From an uncultured Granulosicoccaceae bacterium (GTDB lineage Bacteria; Pseudomonadota; Gammaproteobacteria; Granulosicoccales; Granulosicoccaceae), in NCBI GenBank assembly GCA_938035525.1, contig CALHOI010000013.1, forward strand, positions 1-64,000: a DNA stretch of 64,000 nucleotides, read 5' to 3'. This document shows positions 33,942 through 42,183 of the stretch, one piece after another (the first letter of the stretch is position 1; each line of letters starts with the position of its first letter). The notes under the pieces are model-generated. The model saw nothing but the letters and a program-made list of their open reading frames with translations, was not told the origin of the DNA and searched no databases. A program made the translations under genes and the position numbers.

Positions 33942-34796
33942 ATGAAGACAAGAGTATTGCCAATCGCTATATGTTTTTTGGCCGTGCTAGGGGCAGTGCT
34001 CGTCTGGATTGCTGGCTCCATACTAACCAAGCCCGTGCCCGAGCAGTTTAACGCTACACCGCAAGCGGCGAGCCCTGTCGAGTTTGATTCGCAGTCAAGA
34101 TCAACAATCCGTGGTTGGTTATATGAAGCAACTGAGCCGGTGGCACTGGCGGTACTTATGCATGGTGTCAGATCTAACCGTGGACAAATGGTAGCCAGGG
34201 CTGAGCACCTGCAAAGCCTGGGTATCACCGCCATGGTGTTTGACTTTCAAGCTCACGGTGAAAGTACCGGTGAAATCATTACGCTTGGGTATTTAGAATC
34301 GCTGGATGCACAGGCAGCTGTGGATTTTGTTAGTGAGCTCAATCCAGAGTTGCCGAAATTGGTTGTTGGCGTTTCAATGGGCGGGGCCGCCGCTATCATG
34401 TCGGAGCCAGCACTGGAGATCGACGCGCTGATTGTGGAATCGGTTTATCCGGATATTAAAACGGCCATTGGTAATCGACTGGCAAGTAGACTTCCCGGTG
34501 GGCGGTTACTGACACCGTTGTTATCGCTCCAGATAAAACCCCGGATCGGTGTTTCAGCAGATGAGTTAGCGCCCGATCAATACGCAAAAAATGTGGACGT
34601 GCCGACATTGGTTTTATCGGGAAGAAAAGACCGTCGAACCACCGTTGCAGACACTCAAAGGCTTATGAACGCTCTCAATGGTGAAAAACAGCTTTATTTT
34701 TTCGATAGTGCGGGTCATGATGATCTGGAGCGGTTTGACAGTAAACAATATTGGGGCGTGGTAGAGCCTTTTATTAAAGCGCAGCTCGGCTTTTAG
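33942..34796 (+). CDS. Alpha/beta hydrolase with N-terminal membrane anchor
   Basis: 284 aa. Residues 1-30 form a hydrophobic anchor ('LPIAICFLAVLGAVLVWIAG'). 'VALAVLMHGVRSNRGQMVAR' is the oxyanion-region strand, 'LVVGVSMGGAAAIM' holds the nucleophile Ser (GVSMGG), 'LVLSGRKDRRT' the likely Asp and 'FFDSAGHDDLERF' the His. This pattern matches the BD-FAE/serine aminopeptidase S33-like BAAT group. The substrate is unknown; the anchor suggests action at the inner membrane, facing the periplasm. Confidence 0.82.
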   Translation: MKTRVLPIAICFLAVLGAVLVWIAGSILTKPVPEQFNATPQAASPVEFDSQSRSTIRGWLYEATEPVALAVLMHGVRSNRGQMVARAEHLQSLGITAMVFDFQAHGESTGEIITLGYLESLDAQAAVDFVSELNPELPKLVVGVSMGGAAAIMSEPALEIDALIVESVYPDIKTAIGNRLASRLPGGRLLTPLLSLQIKPRIGVSADELAPDQYAKNVDVPTLVLSGRKDRRTTVADTQRLMNALNGEKQLYFFDSAGHDDLERFDSKQYWGVVEPFIKAQLGF

Positions 34797-34837
34797 GCAT
34801 ACTGACTTTAATCAGTTTACACGTAGGGGTTTTGACT

Positions 34838-35080
34838 ATGAGCGCAGAAACGCTTACACAATTTTTCATGTGGTGCGTTGTAATCAATGGCCTGTTGTTG
34901 ATGGTTTGGACCTTCTCTTGTGTCGTCATTCCCGATACCGTCTACAACTTACAAAGCAGGTGGTTTCCCATGTCCCGGGAGCACTACAATATTACTATGT
35001 ACTCTTTTTTAGGTCTGTTTAAAGTGATTTATATTGTATTTAATGTTGTGCCCTGGATTGCTTTGTTACTGGTAAAGTGA
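34838..35080 (+). CDS. Small two-helix membrane protein (DUF6868-like)
   Basis: About 80 aa with two membrane segments: 'FFMWCVVINGLLLMVWTFSC' and 'GLFKVIYIVFNVVPWIALLL'. Between them is 'SRWFPMSREHYNITMYSFLG', the pattern I associate with the DUF6868 family. The ORF track begins at a TTG (34832); the ATG at 34838 follows GTAGGGG. It sits 41 nt after a hydrolase gene and 24 nt before the BKACE gene. Function unknown. Confidence 0.7.
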   Translation: MSAETLTQFFMWCVVINGLLLMVWTFSCVVIPDTVYNLQSRWFPMSREHYNITMYSFLGLFKVIYIVFNVVPWIALLLVK

Positions 35081-35104
35081 GGCGTTAAGGAGAAATTCAC
35101 CATC

Positions 35105-35938
35105 ATGTCGCTAACTGAAAAACCTTGCATAATCTGTATTGCCATTACCGGTTCGGTGCCAACTAAAAAAGATAACCCTGCTGTTCCCACAAGCATCACT
35201 GAACAAATCGAAAGCACACATGCAGCTTTTGAGGCTGGTGCTACTATTTGTCATGCGCATGTGCGCAATGAAGATCAAACACCATCAAGTGATCCTGAAA
35301 AATTTGCAGCACTTAAAGCTGGCGTTTTAAAACACTGCCCGGGAATGATTATCCAATTTTCCACCGGAGGCCGTTCCGGTGCTGGTAAAGAGCGAGGCGG
35401 TATGCTGCCGCTTAAACCTGATATGGCATCGCTGGCCGTTGGTTCCAATAATTTTCCCACCCGCATCTACGAAAACGCCCCCGACCTCATCGACTGGCTT
35501 GCTGCACAAATGTTGGAGCACAGTGTGATGCCTGAGATCGAAGCCTTTGACTTAAGCCACATTTTTCAGGCAGCTAACATGTGTGCAGATGGTCGGCTTC
35601 AAAGCAAACCCTATATCCAGTTTGTTATGGGGGTAAAAAATGCCATGCCGGTCGATCGTGATGTATTCGACTTTTATATTAAAACCACAGAACGGCTGCT
35701 GCCCGAGGTGCAGTGGTGTGCTGCTGGCATCGGGGCCGGTCAGATCATGGTGAACGAGTGGTGTGTTGCCGCGGGTGGGCATACTCGCACTGGACTCGAA
35801 GACAATGTTCGATTGAACAAAAATACCTTAGCCCCGTCTAATGCAGCGCTGGTGCAGCGGGTGGTCGAATTGTGCGAAAAGTACGACCGGCCGGTCGCTT
35901 CAACCAGCCAGGCGCGGCAATTGCTCGGGTTACAATAG
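35105..35938 (+). CDS. Beta-keto acid cleavage enzyme (BKACE/DUF849, Kce-like)
   Basis: 277 aa TIM-barrel Zn enzyme that condenses a beta-keto acid with acetyl-CoA to give acetoacetate and an acyl-CoA (3-keto-5-aminohexanoate cleavage enzyme in lysine fermentation). 'CIAITGSVPTKKDNPAVPTS' is the N-terminus, 'GATICHAHVRNEDQTPSSDP' gives the HxH zinc pair, 'IQFSTGGRSGAGKERGGML' and 'GHTRTGLEDNVRLNKNTLAP' complete the site. An AAGGAG site precedes the ATG. BKACE subfamilies act on many keto acids, including dehydrocarnitine, so its substrate here is open. Confidence 0.9.
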   Translation: MSLTEKPCIICIAITGSVPTKKDNPAVPTSITEQIESTHAAFEAGATICHAHVRNEDQTPSSDPEKFAALKAGVLKHCPGMIIQFSTGGRSGAGKERGGMLPLKPDMASLAVGSNNFPTRIYENAPDLIDWLAAQMLEHSVMPEIEAFDLSHIFQAANMCADGRLQSKPYIQFVMGVKNAMPVDRDVFDFYIKTTERLLPEVQWCAAGIGAGQIMVNEWCVAAGGHTRTGLEDNVRLNKNTLAPSNAALVQRVVELCEKYDRPVASTSQARQLLGLQ

Positions 35939-36025
35939 AAAACCATCGCACAACCGGATACGTATAAAGTGGCATTGCTTAATCGGGCACCGTTTAAATA
36001 GGCGCCGTATAATTAGGAATGAATC

Positions 36026-36508
36026 ATGACAAAACGTTTAATTAATCGCCGTCACTTCTTAACTACTGCTGTGGTAACGTCAGTTGCTCCGGCCTACATA
36101 GTGCGTGCGCATGCTAACGGCGTTGCTGCAACAAAGTCAATGCGGGGCGGATCAAACAACTACTTACCGGGCGCACCAATAGTCGATCGCATTGGCGGTG
36201 GTGGGTTCATGATGACGGGTACAGTTCGTCGGGCTGGTGATGGAGCGCCATTGGCAGGACAACGTATTCAAATTTGGGCCCACACAACCGAAGGTCACGA
36301 GCGTGATCAACACAGTCACGGCGCTACCTTGACCGATGAGAACGGTGAGTTTCGCATGGACATGCCGCAAATTGTGCCGGCATTCGGACAGGCGCATGGA
36401 CACCTAGCTTATGACAGTGATGACTTCAAAACGGTTTTTTTACGCCCGGTTATGTCGAGCTCAAAAGATAAGACCTTAAGTGCCCACTTTGTTCTTGCAC
36501 CTGCCTAA
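36026..36508 (+). CDS. Tat-exported intradiol-dioxygenase-like beta-sandwich protein
   Basis: 160 aa. The Tat signal is 'NRRHFLTTAVVTSVAPAYIV', ending near RAHANG. The mature part matches the intradiol-dioxygenase beta-sandwich: 'MTGTVRRAGDGAPLAGQRIQ', 'GATLTDENGEFRMDMPQ', 'GQAHGHLAYDSDD'. The two Tyr iron ligands of cytosolic enzymes are not evident, though an HxH pair (AHGHLAY) remains, so activity is uncertain. Such exported proteins often pair with ferric-reductase-like membrane proteins, as in the gene following after 93 nt. Confidence 0.75.
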   Translation: MTKRLINRRHFLTTAVVTSVAPAYIVRAHANGVAATKSMRGGSNNYLPGAPIVDRIGGGGFMMTGTVRRAGDGAPLAGQRIQIWAHTTEGHERDQHSHGATLTDENGEFRMDMPQIVPAFGQAHGHLAYDSDDFKTVFLRPVMSSSKDKTLSAHFVLAPA

Positions 36509-36601
36509 ACGGACTAACGTTTTTTATTATTTCCGCAGGCGCTTTCACGCGCGCCTTAACACATATTTTCGCATGCACACTTTAGCGTGTGGATTAACAA
36601 C

Positions 36602-37192
36602 ATGAACCGCTCGCGCGCCATTCTTGTGTGGGTAGCGCTTATCGCTGTTGCGGTTGTCCCGCTTGTGGCCGCAAGCCAGAGCCCCTTGATGGCATGGCGT
36701 CAGCCCGTTTACATCGTCGCTGGTTTTGCCGGAATTGCTGCGCTGGCCTTATTGTTATTTCAACCGCTTTTGGCCATCGCACGCCTGCCGGGTTTGTCGT
36801 TGCGCAACAGCAGAAAAGCGCATCGCTTCGTTGGCAGTGCTTTAGTTTTGCTGGTGGTTGCTCATGTTGTTGGTCTTTGGATAACCAGCCCACCCGATGT
36901 TATTGATGCATTGTTGTTTTCGTCAGCCACGTCGTTTTCGGTTTGGGGTGTGGTGGCGATGTGGTGTATTTTTCTGGCAGCTGGCTTGGTTGTGATTCGT
37001 TATCGCTTACCGTTGAAGCCGGCAACCTGGCGCTACGCGCATTTAGTGTTAGTAAGCATCAGTGTGCTGGGTAGCGTGGTTCATGCGATGAAAATTGAAG
37101 GAACAATGGAAATGGCGTCTAAGATAGTGCTTTGCTTGCTGGTACTGGTGTCTATTGCATTAGCCTTGCTGAATCGAATCAGTAAAAACTGA
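36602..37192 (+). CDS. Ferric-reductase-like (FRD) transmembrane protein
   Basis: About 196 aa with six predicted membrane helices. 'KAHRFVGSALVLLVVAHVVG' and 'YAHLVLVSISVLGSVVHAMK' carry two His pairs placed as haem b ligands in the ferric reductase/NOX/YedZ(MsrQ) family. No FAD/NADH domain is attached, so it would pass electrons from another donor to the periplasm. It follows the Tat-exported dioxygenase-like gene, which may be its periplasmic partner. ATG 36602 is preferred to the GTG at 36587. Confidence 0.8.
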   Translation: MNRSRAILVWVALIAVAVVPLVAASQSPLMAWRQPVYIVAGFAGIAALALLLFQPLLAIARLPGLSLRNSRKAHRFVGSALVLLVVAHVVGLWITSPPDVIDALLFSSATSFSVWGVVAMWCIFLAAGLVVIRYRLPLKPATWRYAHLVLVSISVLGSVVHAMKIEGTMEMASKIVLCLLVLVSIALALLNRISKN

Positions 37193-37210
37193 CCTTAACG
37201 TTACGTAAAA

Positions 37211-37257
37211 AAATGGCCCGACAGACATACCGAAAATTCGGTAGCTGGTCAGGCCAT
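37211..37257. terminator. Long hairpin between convergent genes
   Basis: Outer arms ATGGCC/GGCCAT and inner TACCGA/TCGGTA with internal bulges; A7 upstream acts as a T-run on the opposite strand. It lies between the ferric-reductase-like gene (plus) and the LruC gene (minus), so bidirectional termination is plausible. Confidence 0.7.
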
Positions 37258-37326
37258 GCTTTATGTAGCTCTCTATGTAGCTCTATATAGCTGTGTTTAT
37301 ATCGCTACTACGTTTAGTCCGCTTGA

Positions 37327-39132
37327 TCAATCCAGATAAGTTTCAAACTCCGAGATTGCGAACTTGGCGTTGTTATTGGTGTTGTCAATAACAAAGCTGA
37401 GCTTGCCCACTTCTCTGGTCTCAAATTTTATCAAAGCAACCCCAGGCGCTGAATTATTCAGACCCGTGCCCCGTGCAAATTCGTAACCGGTGGAATGATC
37501 AACCAAGCGCCAATCGCGTACGGCACCCTCGTATCCTGCTGCTTCTTTTATGATTACTGTATTCATTTTTTCTGCACCGTTTTCCCATTTTAAAGAAACA
37601 CGACCGCCGTTATATGCGGGAATCCAGATAGTATCGGCGTTACCGTCATGAACGTTTGCGTAGCTCGAGCCACCTTGCAAGCTTCGACCATCCGATGTTG
37701 CTTTCAGGCTCAGGTTTTCGCTGGCAGGGCCTGATGCCTGAGTATTTTCATCTGTATTAGCGCCCGACTCTGATGCGTCGTACAAATAGAATTTCTCTGC
37801 CGGCTCTAAATACCAATCTCTGTATTGCGAACCGCCACTGGCAACCCATTGAGAAAACTCGGGGTATGCCATTCCGATATCAACGTATTCCTCGGGATAG
37901 TAGATCTGATATGGAACGTTAAGCACCCATGGTAAGTTGTTCTTTGATACGTAAAATCGGTCAACACCGTTCGAGGCATCATCACCTGTACCAAACATGG
38001 AAACATCTTGTCCGTGCGTTGGCTGGTGATTAGGCATATGAATTTCAAAATCCTTAACTGCACCGTTTTCAGTGTAAAGCGCTGTGTTGTCTGAATCAAA
38101 TCGCGTATAGCCCGCAGTACCCGGCGCGGTTTTGTGCGCTGTCAGGAACGGATTGTAAGGTGGTTGGCCAATATCAGATAACGCAACCGGATTAGCGAAG
38201 GTCAGCTCAAATGAGAATTCCGATGCATCGCGGTTATCGCACTCAGATACTGTATTAAATGTCCAGCAGCCGGCTTCCTCACCACGCTTTGCGTAGGTCC
38301 ATGCATCATCAAAGATTTGATAAGCCAGTTTACTTGGGTCTGCGATAGGGCTAACCGTTGCTTTGTTGAGCAATGCCGATTCAACATTGTCAGCAAACGC
38401 GCTATCACCGAAAGACACAGCGAAGCCGTTGTGAAATGCTGCACCACGTGCTTCCAGGATATATTTAATGGATATATCTTTTACTTCTTTTTTACCATTA
38501 AACACTTCTTTTACTTTGTATCGAACAACCATGTCGTTCATGTCAAAGTCGCCCAGCACAGGCCAGTTATCTTCAGCTAACAAAGTCGCCCAGCCTTTTT
38601 CGGCAGGGTAGTATCGTACAAACGCGCGCTCAGGATCATTGTCATCAATGTCGTCAGCTACTAGTACGCCGTCATTATCCGCATCCGCAATGGTGTTATC
38701 TTCTTCGTTGATGTCAGGAATCAAGTTGGCGTTAACCAGGGCATCAGCCGGAAAAATATCCAATTGAATCACCAGGTCATTGTAATCTCGGTCACTTTCA
38801 CCGGTATCGAAACGTATGTCTTCTGCGGCTAGCCACAATCTACGCGTGTTGGTTGCTGTGTCGATCACATCGTTCGCTATTAACAGCATGTGCTTCGCAT
38901 CAGATTTATCGTTTTCAGGGTTCAAGGCGTCTAAAGAGTAGAATCGTTGTCCATTGGTTCCCTGGCCTCGATTGTGAATCCAGCCGTTTGCATTCAAGTA
39001 AAAACCGATGGCGTCATCGCCACTTGCCGGATCAATCTCTCCCAAAGACACAGAGTCCCCGGATTGCATATAACCACCACTGCCTCGGTAAGATGTGTTC
39101 GGGAATAAAATGGTGGCAGAATCCAGTGATGC
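37327..39132 (-). pseudogene. C-terminal part of LruC-domain lipoprotein, after an in-frame TAG
   Basis: Continues in the same frame as the 39133-40071 ORF: the bases from 39132 to 39070 read on as 'ASLDSATILFPNTSYRGSGG', which is the expected LruC-domain sequence, joining 'MQSGDSVSLGEIDPAS'. The ORF from ATG 39069 has 580 codons. It carries 'IGFYLNANGWIHNRGQ', 'GESDRDYNDLVIQLDIFPAD', a calcium-type 'DADNDGVLVADDIDDNDP' loop, and the LruC hallmark 'VLGDFDMNDMVVRYK' followed by 'GAAFHNGFAVSFGDSAF'. The C-terminal 120 residues resemble an F5/8-type-C (discoidin) domain ('VHDGNADTIWIPAYNGGR'). No further stop or frameshift is seen in about 600 codons, so the interruption is recent, a sequencing error, or read through. 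Coverage begins after the stop codon; translated alone from 39069 it has no signal peptide. Confidence 0.82.
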
Positions 39133-40071
39133 CTAATCACTGGGTAAATCGTTGGAGTTGAATTTAAAGAAACCGAATGTATTTTGGTAGCCAGCGCTTT
39201 CTTGAAGAAAGCTCACGGTTACTTTGGCTTTTTTATTAAAAACCAGGCTGCGTTGCTCCTGGCTGGCATTAAGGTATTTTGCAGGAGGCTTGTTGCCTTC
39301 CTGAATAATTTTTGCCAGTTTCGTAAATTGGTTTTTATCCAACGATGATCGACATTGAGTACCCGCGGCATCAGTTTCTACATTACACACCGTACCCCAT
39401 TGTGCACGAGGAAGGTGACCGTAGTACCAATGATAATTCTGGTTGAACGGTTGTAAAAAATAATCAGCAGTAGCTGCGCTTCTGCTCTGAAAATCGAATA
39501 CTGGCTCACCGGTTAGGTCTGAAGGATTAATCGGGTCAACTATTTCTGTAGCTACACCTGCAGGTCCAAAAACCCATGCAGCTTCGGCACCCTGTGCGGA
39601 CGTTTCGTCAACGGGTACAACCGCTGTTGCTGAAACGCCAATCAGTTTTGTTTTAACATATACATGTGCAGCGGATAGTGCATGTGCGGATACATTGACA
39701 GTCGTTTCTATACGACCTTCGTTGTCAGTGTAACCAGAGAATATCTCTGCCACTTGTTGAAGTTCAAAATCGGTTGGTTCGCGATCATCATCAACAGCAC
39801 TTTGTGGCATATCGAATACTGAAACGCGGGTGTTCGCAGCAAGCTCGCCGCTAACGTCGTGCAGCACAAGTGATAGTTTGATTTGCTTATCATTAGACCA
39901 ATCAAACAGTGCCGGCACATCCAGGTCGGCTGTGCTTTGGCTAGCTGCCCCTAAAGCGGGTTGGTTTTGTTCTTGATTGTAGCCTTCTGTTCCGCTACCG
40001 CCGCAGGCACTAAGTAAGACTGCTATGGAGCACGCCGCCGCCGTTGATACTCTCTTGTTACTTATCTTCAT
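39133..40071 (-). CDS. N-terminal part of LruC-domain lipoprotein, ending at in-frame TAG
   Basis: About 312 aa. The lipoprotein signal is 'VSTAAACSIAVLLSACGGSG' with lipobox LLSAC, so lipidation at the Cys is expected. 'IKLSLVLHDVSGELAANTRV' and 'GYTDNEGRIETTVNVSAHA' are the N-terminal beta-domain of LruC family lipoproteins. It ends 'TFGFFKFNSNDLPSD', directly before the continuing LruC domain in the same frame. ATG 40071 lies 10 nt after GAGGG; the track start at 40128 is inside the 5' region. The full protein would be about 935 aa. LruC-type proteins were described in Leptospira as outer-membrane lipoproteins; function here is unknown. Confidence 0.8.
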   Translation of the reverse strand: MKISNKRVSTAAACSIAVLLSACGGSGTEGYNQEQNQPALGAASQSTADLDVPALFDWSNDKQIKLSLVLHDVSGELAANTRVSVFDMPQSAVDDDREPTDFELQQVAEIFSGYTDNEGRIETTVNVSAHALSAAHVYVKTKLIGVSATAVVPVDETSAQGAEAAWVFGPAGVATEIVDPINPSDLTGEPVFDFQSRSAATADYFLQPFNQNYHWYYGHLPRAQWGTVCNVETDAAGTQCRSSLDKNQFTKLAKIIQEGNKPPAKYLNASQEQRSLVFNKKAKVTVSFLQESAGYQNTFGFFKFNSNDLPSD

Positions 40072-40410
40072 ACTGGTCAACCCTCTATTAGATTGGTCTC
40101 CGCCATTCCAATCGCGTCGCACAGTCAACTGGTGTCATTTCCGTTGTTGATTGGGTATCGGCCGTGTAATGATCCAGCCCCAATAGGCGTTTGTGTACTG
40201 GCCCATAAATAACAGCCAGGGTGCTTGAATTTTGTGATGAGTGGACGGGTTGTCTGCCAGATACGGTTAAGGGATGCGAACTGAGCCATTTTTGGCTCTA
40301 TGTGGGGCTGACTGAATATGAGAAATGGCTACGCTTTTATAGCGTAAAAATAGAGCGTAAAAATAAAGCGAAAAAATAAAGCGAAAAAAGTGATGCTGTT
40401 GGGGTTTGCA
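40072..40410. other. Intergenic region between the LruC gene and the epoxide hydrolase gene
   Basis: About 340 bases with the lruC promoter region and ribosome site (GAGGG), and at its right end a 13-bp tandem repeat. Otherwise no gene or RNA is recognised. Confidence 0.45.
40341..40390 (+). repeat. 13-bp tandem repeat, about 3.8 copies
   Basis: AGCGTAAAAATAG, AGCGTAAAAATAA, AGCGAAAAAATAA, AGCGAAAAAAG (40341-40353, 40354-40366, 40367-40379, 40380-40390). It lies 20 nt past the epoxide hydrolase stop codon (minus strand). Confidence 0.92.
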
Positions 40411-41565
40411 TTAACGCCAGTTTAAAGCTCGTACAAATTGTCGAATGTCTTTTATTAGCAGCTCTGGTTCTTCCATTGCAGCAAAATGACCACCACGTGG
40501 CATTTGCGTCCATTGTGTGATGTTGTAGATTCGCTCAGCATAGCTTCGCGGTGGCCAGGCCAAGAGTTCTTTGGGAAAGACTGCACAGCCAGTGGGTACT
40601 TCAACTCTTTTGCCGGTGGTTGACAGTACTCTTCCACCTTCTTCACGACGACCAAAATATATCCATGAAGCAGAGTTGAACGTGCGAGTCACTATGTAGA
40701 TCATGATGTTTGTCAGCAATTGATCTTTGGTATAAACACTCTCTATATTGTCGTCTTTTATATCAGACCAGCCATGCATTTTCTCGAGTATCCACGCAGC
40801 TACACCGACGGGGCTGTCCATCATGGCGTAGCTTAGTGTCTGTGGCTTAGTGGCCTGCTGGGTGCGGTAACCATCTTGCATGATTTGATCTTGTTCAAAT
40901 TGGGTAGCCCAGGCTTTTTCTTCGCTGGTTTGTGGGCCGTCCTTGTGACGCATGGTCAGGATATTAATATGTATAGCTGAGCAAGCAGGGGCGTGCTCAT
41001 AACCCAACCAGCTACAAATGGCGCCTCCCCAATCTCCACCTTGGGCAATGTAATGTTTATAACCCAGTACATCGGTCATTAAGGTGTTGAACATGGCCGC
41101 CATTTTTCTTGGGCCGAACGGACGAGGAGGGCAACCTGAAAAACCAAAGCCTGGTAGTGAAGGAGCAACGACGTCGAATGCGTCTTCGATGTTACCGCCG
41201 TGTTTTTCGGGGTGGGCCAATAGATCGATAAAATCCAGAAACTCAACGATGCTACCTGGCCAACCATGGCTGATGATCAGTGGTTTTGGATTTGGTCCGC
41301 TGCCTTTTTTATGAATAAAATGAACGTCGACACCATCAATTGGCGTTTTGAAATGCGAGAACGAGTTAATTAGTTGTTCTTGTTTTTTCCAGTCAAAATC
41401 GCTCACCCAGTATTGGCAAATCGATTTCATGTAGTCCAGATTAGTGCCGTACTCCCAACCACCATCAACTGGCATTTCGTGCCATGGGTAGTGTGCCACG
41501 CGATTTTTTATAGCGCTGACGGTTGCATCATCGATGTTGACTTCAAAGGGGGTGATTGAGGTCAT
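40411..41565 (-). CDS. Epoxide hydrolase family protein (EHN domain)
   Basis: About 384 aa. The N-terminal EHN domain opens 'TPFEVNIDDATVSAIKNRVA' and includes 'WEYGTNLDYMKSICQYW'. The alpha/beta-hydrolase core has 'PLIISHGWPGSIVEFLDFID' (HGWPGS, oxyanion), the Asp nucleophile in 'AQGGDWGGAICSWLGYEHAP', and the catalytic His in 'MPRGGHFAAMEEPELL'. Tyr residues that activate the epoxide are probable in the cap ('DGYRTQQATKPQTLSYAMMD'). This is the microsomal-epoxide-hydrolase-like branch. Start at 41565; GTG at 41589 adds eight residues. It is near the dehalogenase gene and convergent with none, possibly co-transcribed with the GlcG/HbpS gene. Confidence 0.85.
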   Translation of the reverse strand: MTSITPFEVNIDDATVSAIKNRVAHYPWHEMPVDGGWEYGTNLDYMKSICQYWVSDFDWKKQEQLINSFSHFKTPIDGVDVHFIHKKGSGPNPKPLIISHGWPGSIVEFLDFIDLLAHPEKHGGNIEDAFDVVAPSLPGFGFSGCPPRPFGPRKMAAMFNTLMTDVLGYKHYIAQGGDWGGAICSWLGYEHAPACSAIHINILTMRHKDGPQTSEEKAWATQFEQDQIMQDGYRTQQATKPQTLSYAMMDSPVGVAAWILEKMHGWSDIKDDNIESVYTKDQLLTNIMIYIVTRTFNSASWIYFGRREEGGRVLSTTGKRVEVPTGCAVFPKELLAWPPRSYAERIYNITQWTQMPRGGHFAAMEEPELLIKDIRQFVRALNWR

Positions 41566-41634
41566 GGAATTTTTCCAATGCTGTGCCACCTGAACAACGC
41601 GAGTACAGGTGGCACGCTGTATCAGTTGTGCAAA

Positions 41635-42066
41635 TTAGCCACCGGTGTCAGCAACCAGTCCAACTGCTTCAATACCGGCTACGCAGCAGGCTTCATCGTT
41701 GTCTGATATATCGCCGGTGATACCAACAGCGCCTAATAATTCACCGTCTTTAGATCTGATTAACACGCCGCCGGGAACAGGCACCAGTGCGCCATCACAC
41801 AAACTGTTAAGTGCCTGGATAAAGAAAGGTTCGGCTTTGGCCCGCTCAAACAAAGCGCGGGAACCCATGCCAACCGAGTAAGCACCGTAAGCTTTGCCAT
41901 GTGCAACTTTTGGGCGAATCTGGCTGGTGCCATCCTGGCTTTCACTGGCTTTTATGGCACCTCCAGCACCCAACACTACAACGGCCATTGGTTTAAAGCC
42001 TTGTTTTTTTTGTTCTTCAAGTGCGTGTTTTATGATGTCTTTAGATTGAGCTAGCGTAAGTCCCAT
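41635..42066 (-). CDS. GlcG/HbpS-family haem-binding-like protein
   Basis: 143 aa, single GlcG/HbpS (DUF336) domain. 'GLTLAQSKDIIKHALEEQKK' is the N-terminal helix, followed by 'GFKPMAVVVLGAGGAIKASE' and 'FIQALNSLCDGALVPVPGGV', and 'IRSKDGELLGAVGITGDISD' then 'DEACCVAGIEAVGLVAD'. Family members occur in glycolate, propanediol and haloalkane or aromatic gene clusters and bind haem or cobalamin-related ligands in some cases. Here it is transcribed divergently from the cobalamin-dependent dehalogenase gene with a 117-nt shared promoter region. Confidence 0.85.
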   Translation of the reverse strand: MGLTLAQSKDIIKHALEEQKKQGFKPMAVVVLGAGGAIKASESQDGTSQIRPKVAHGKAYGAYSVGMGSRALFERAKAEPFFIQALNSLCDGALVPVPGGVLIRSKDGELLGAVGITGDISDNDEACCVAGIEAVGLVADTGG

Positions 42067-42183
42067 TTTATTGTCCTGATGAGTTAGCGTAACGAGATGA
42101 TATTAGGATGGGCCAAGTATACCCCTATCTGAACTTTACTATAGAATCAGGGATTGGGCGCTTAATCCGGGGTCGCATATTTA

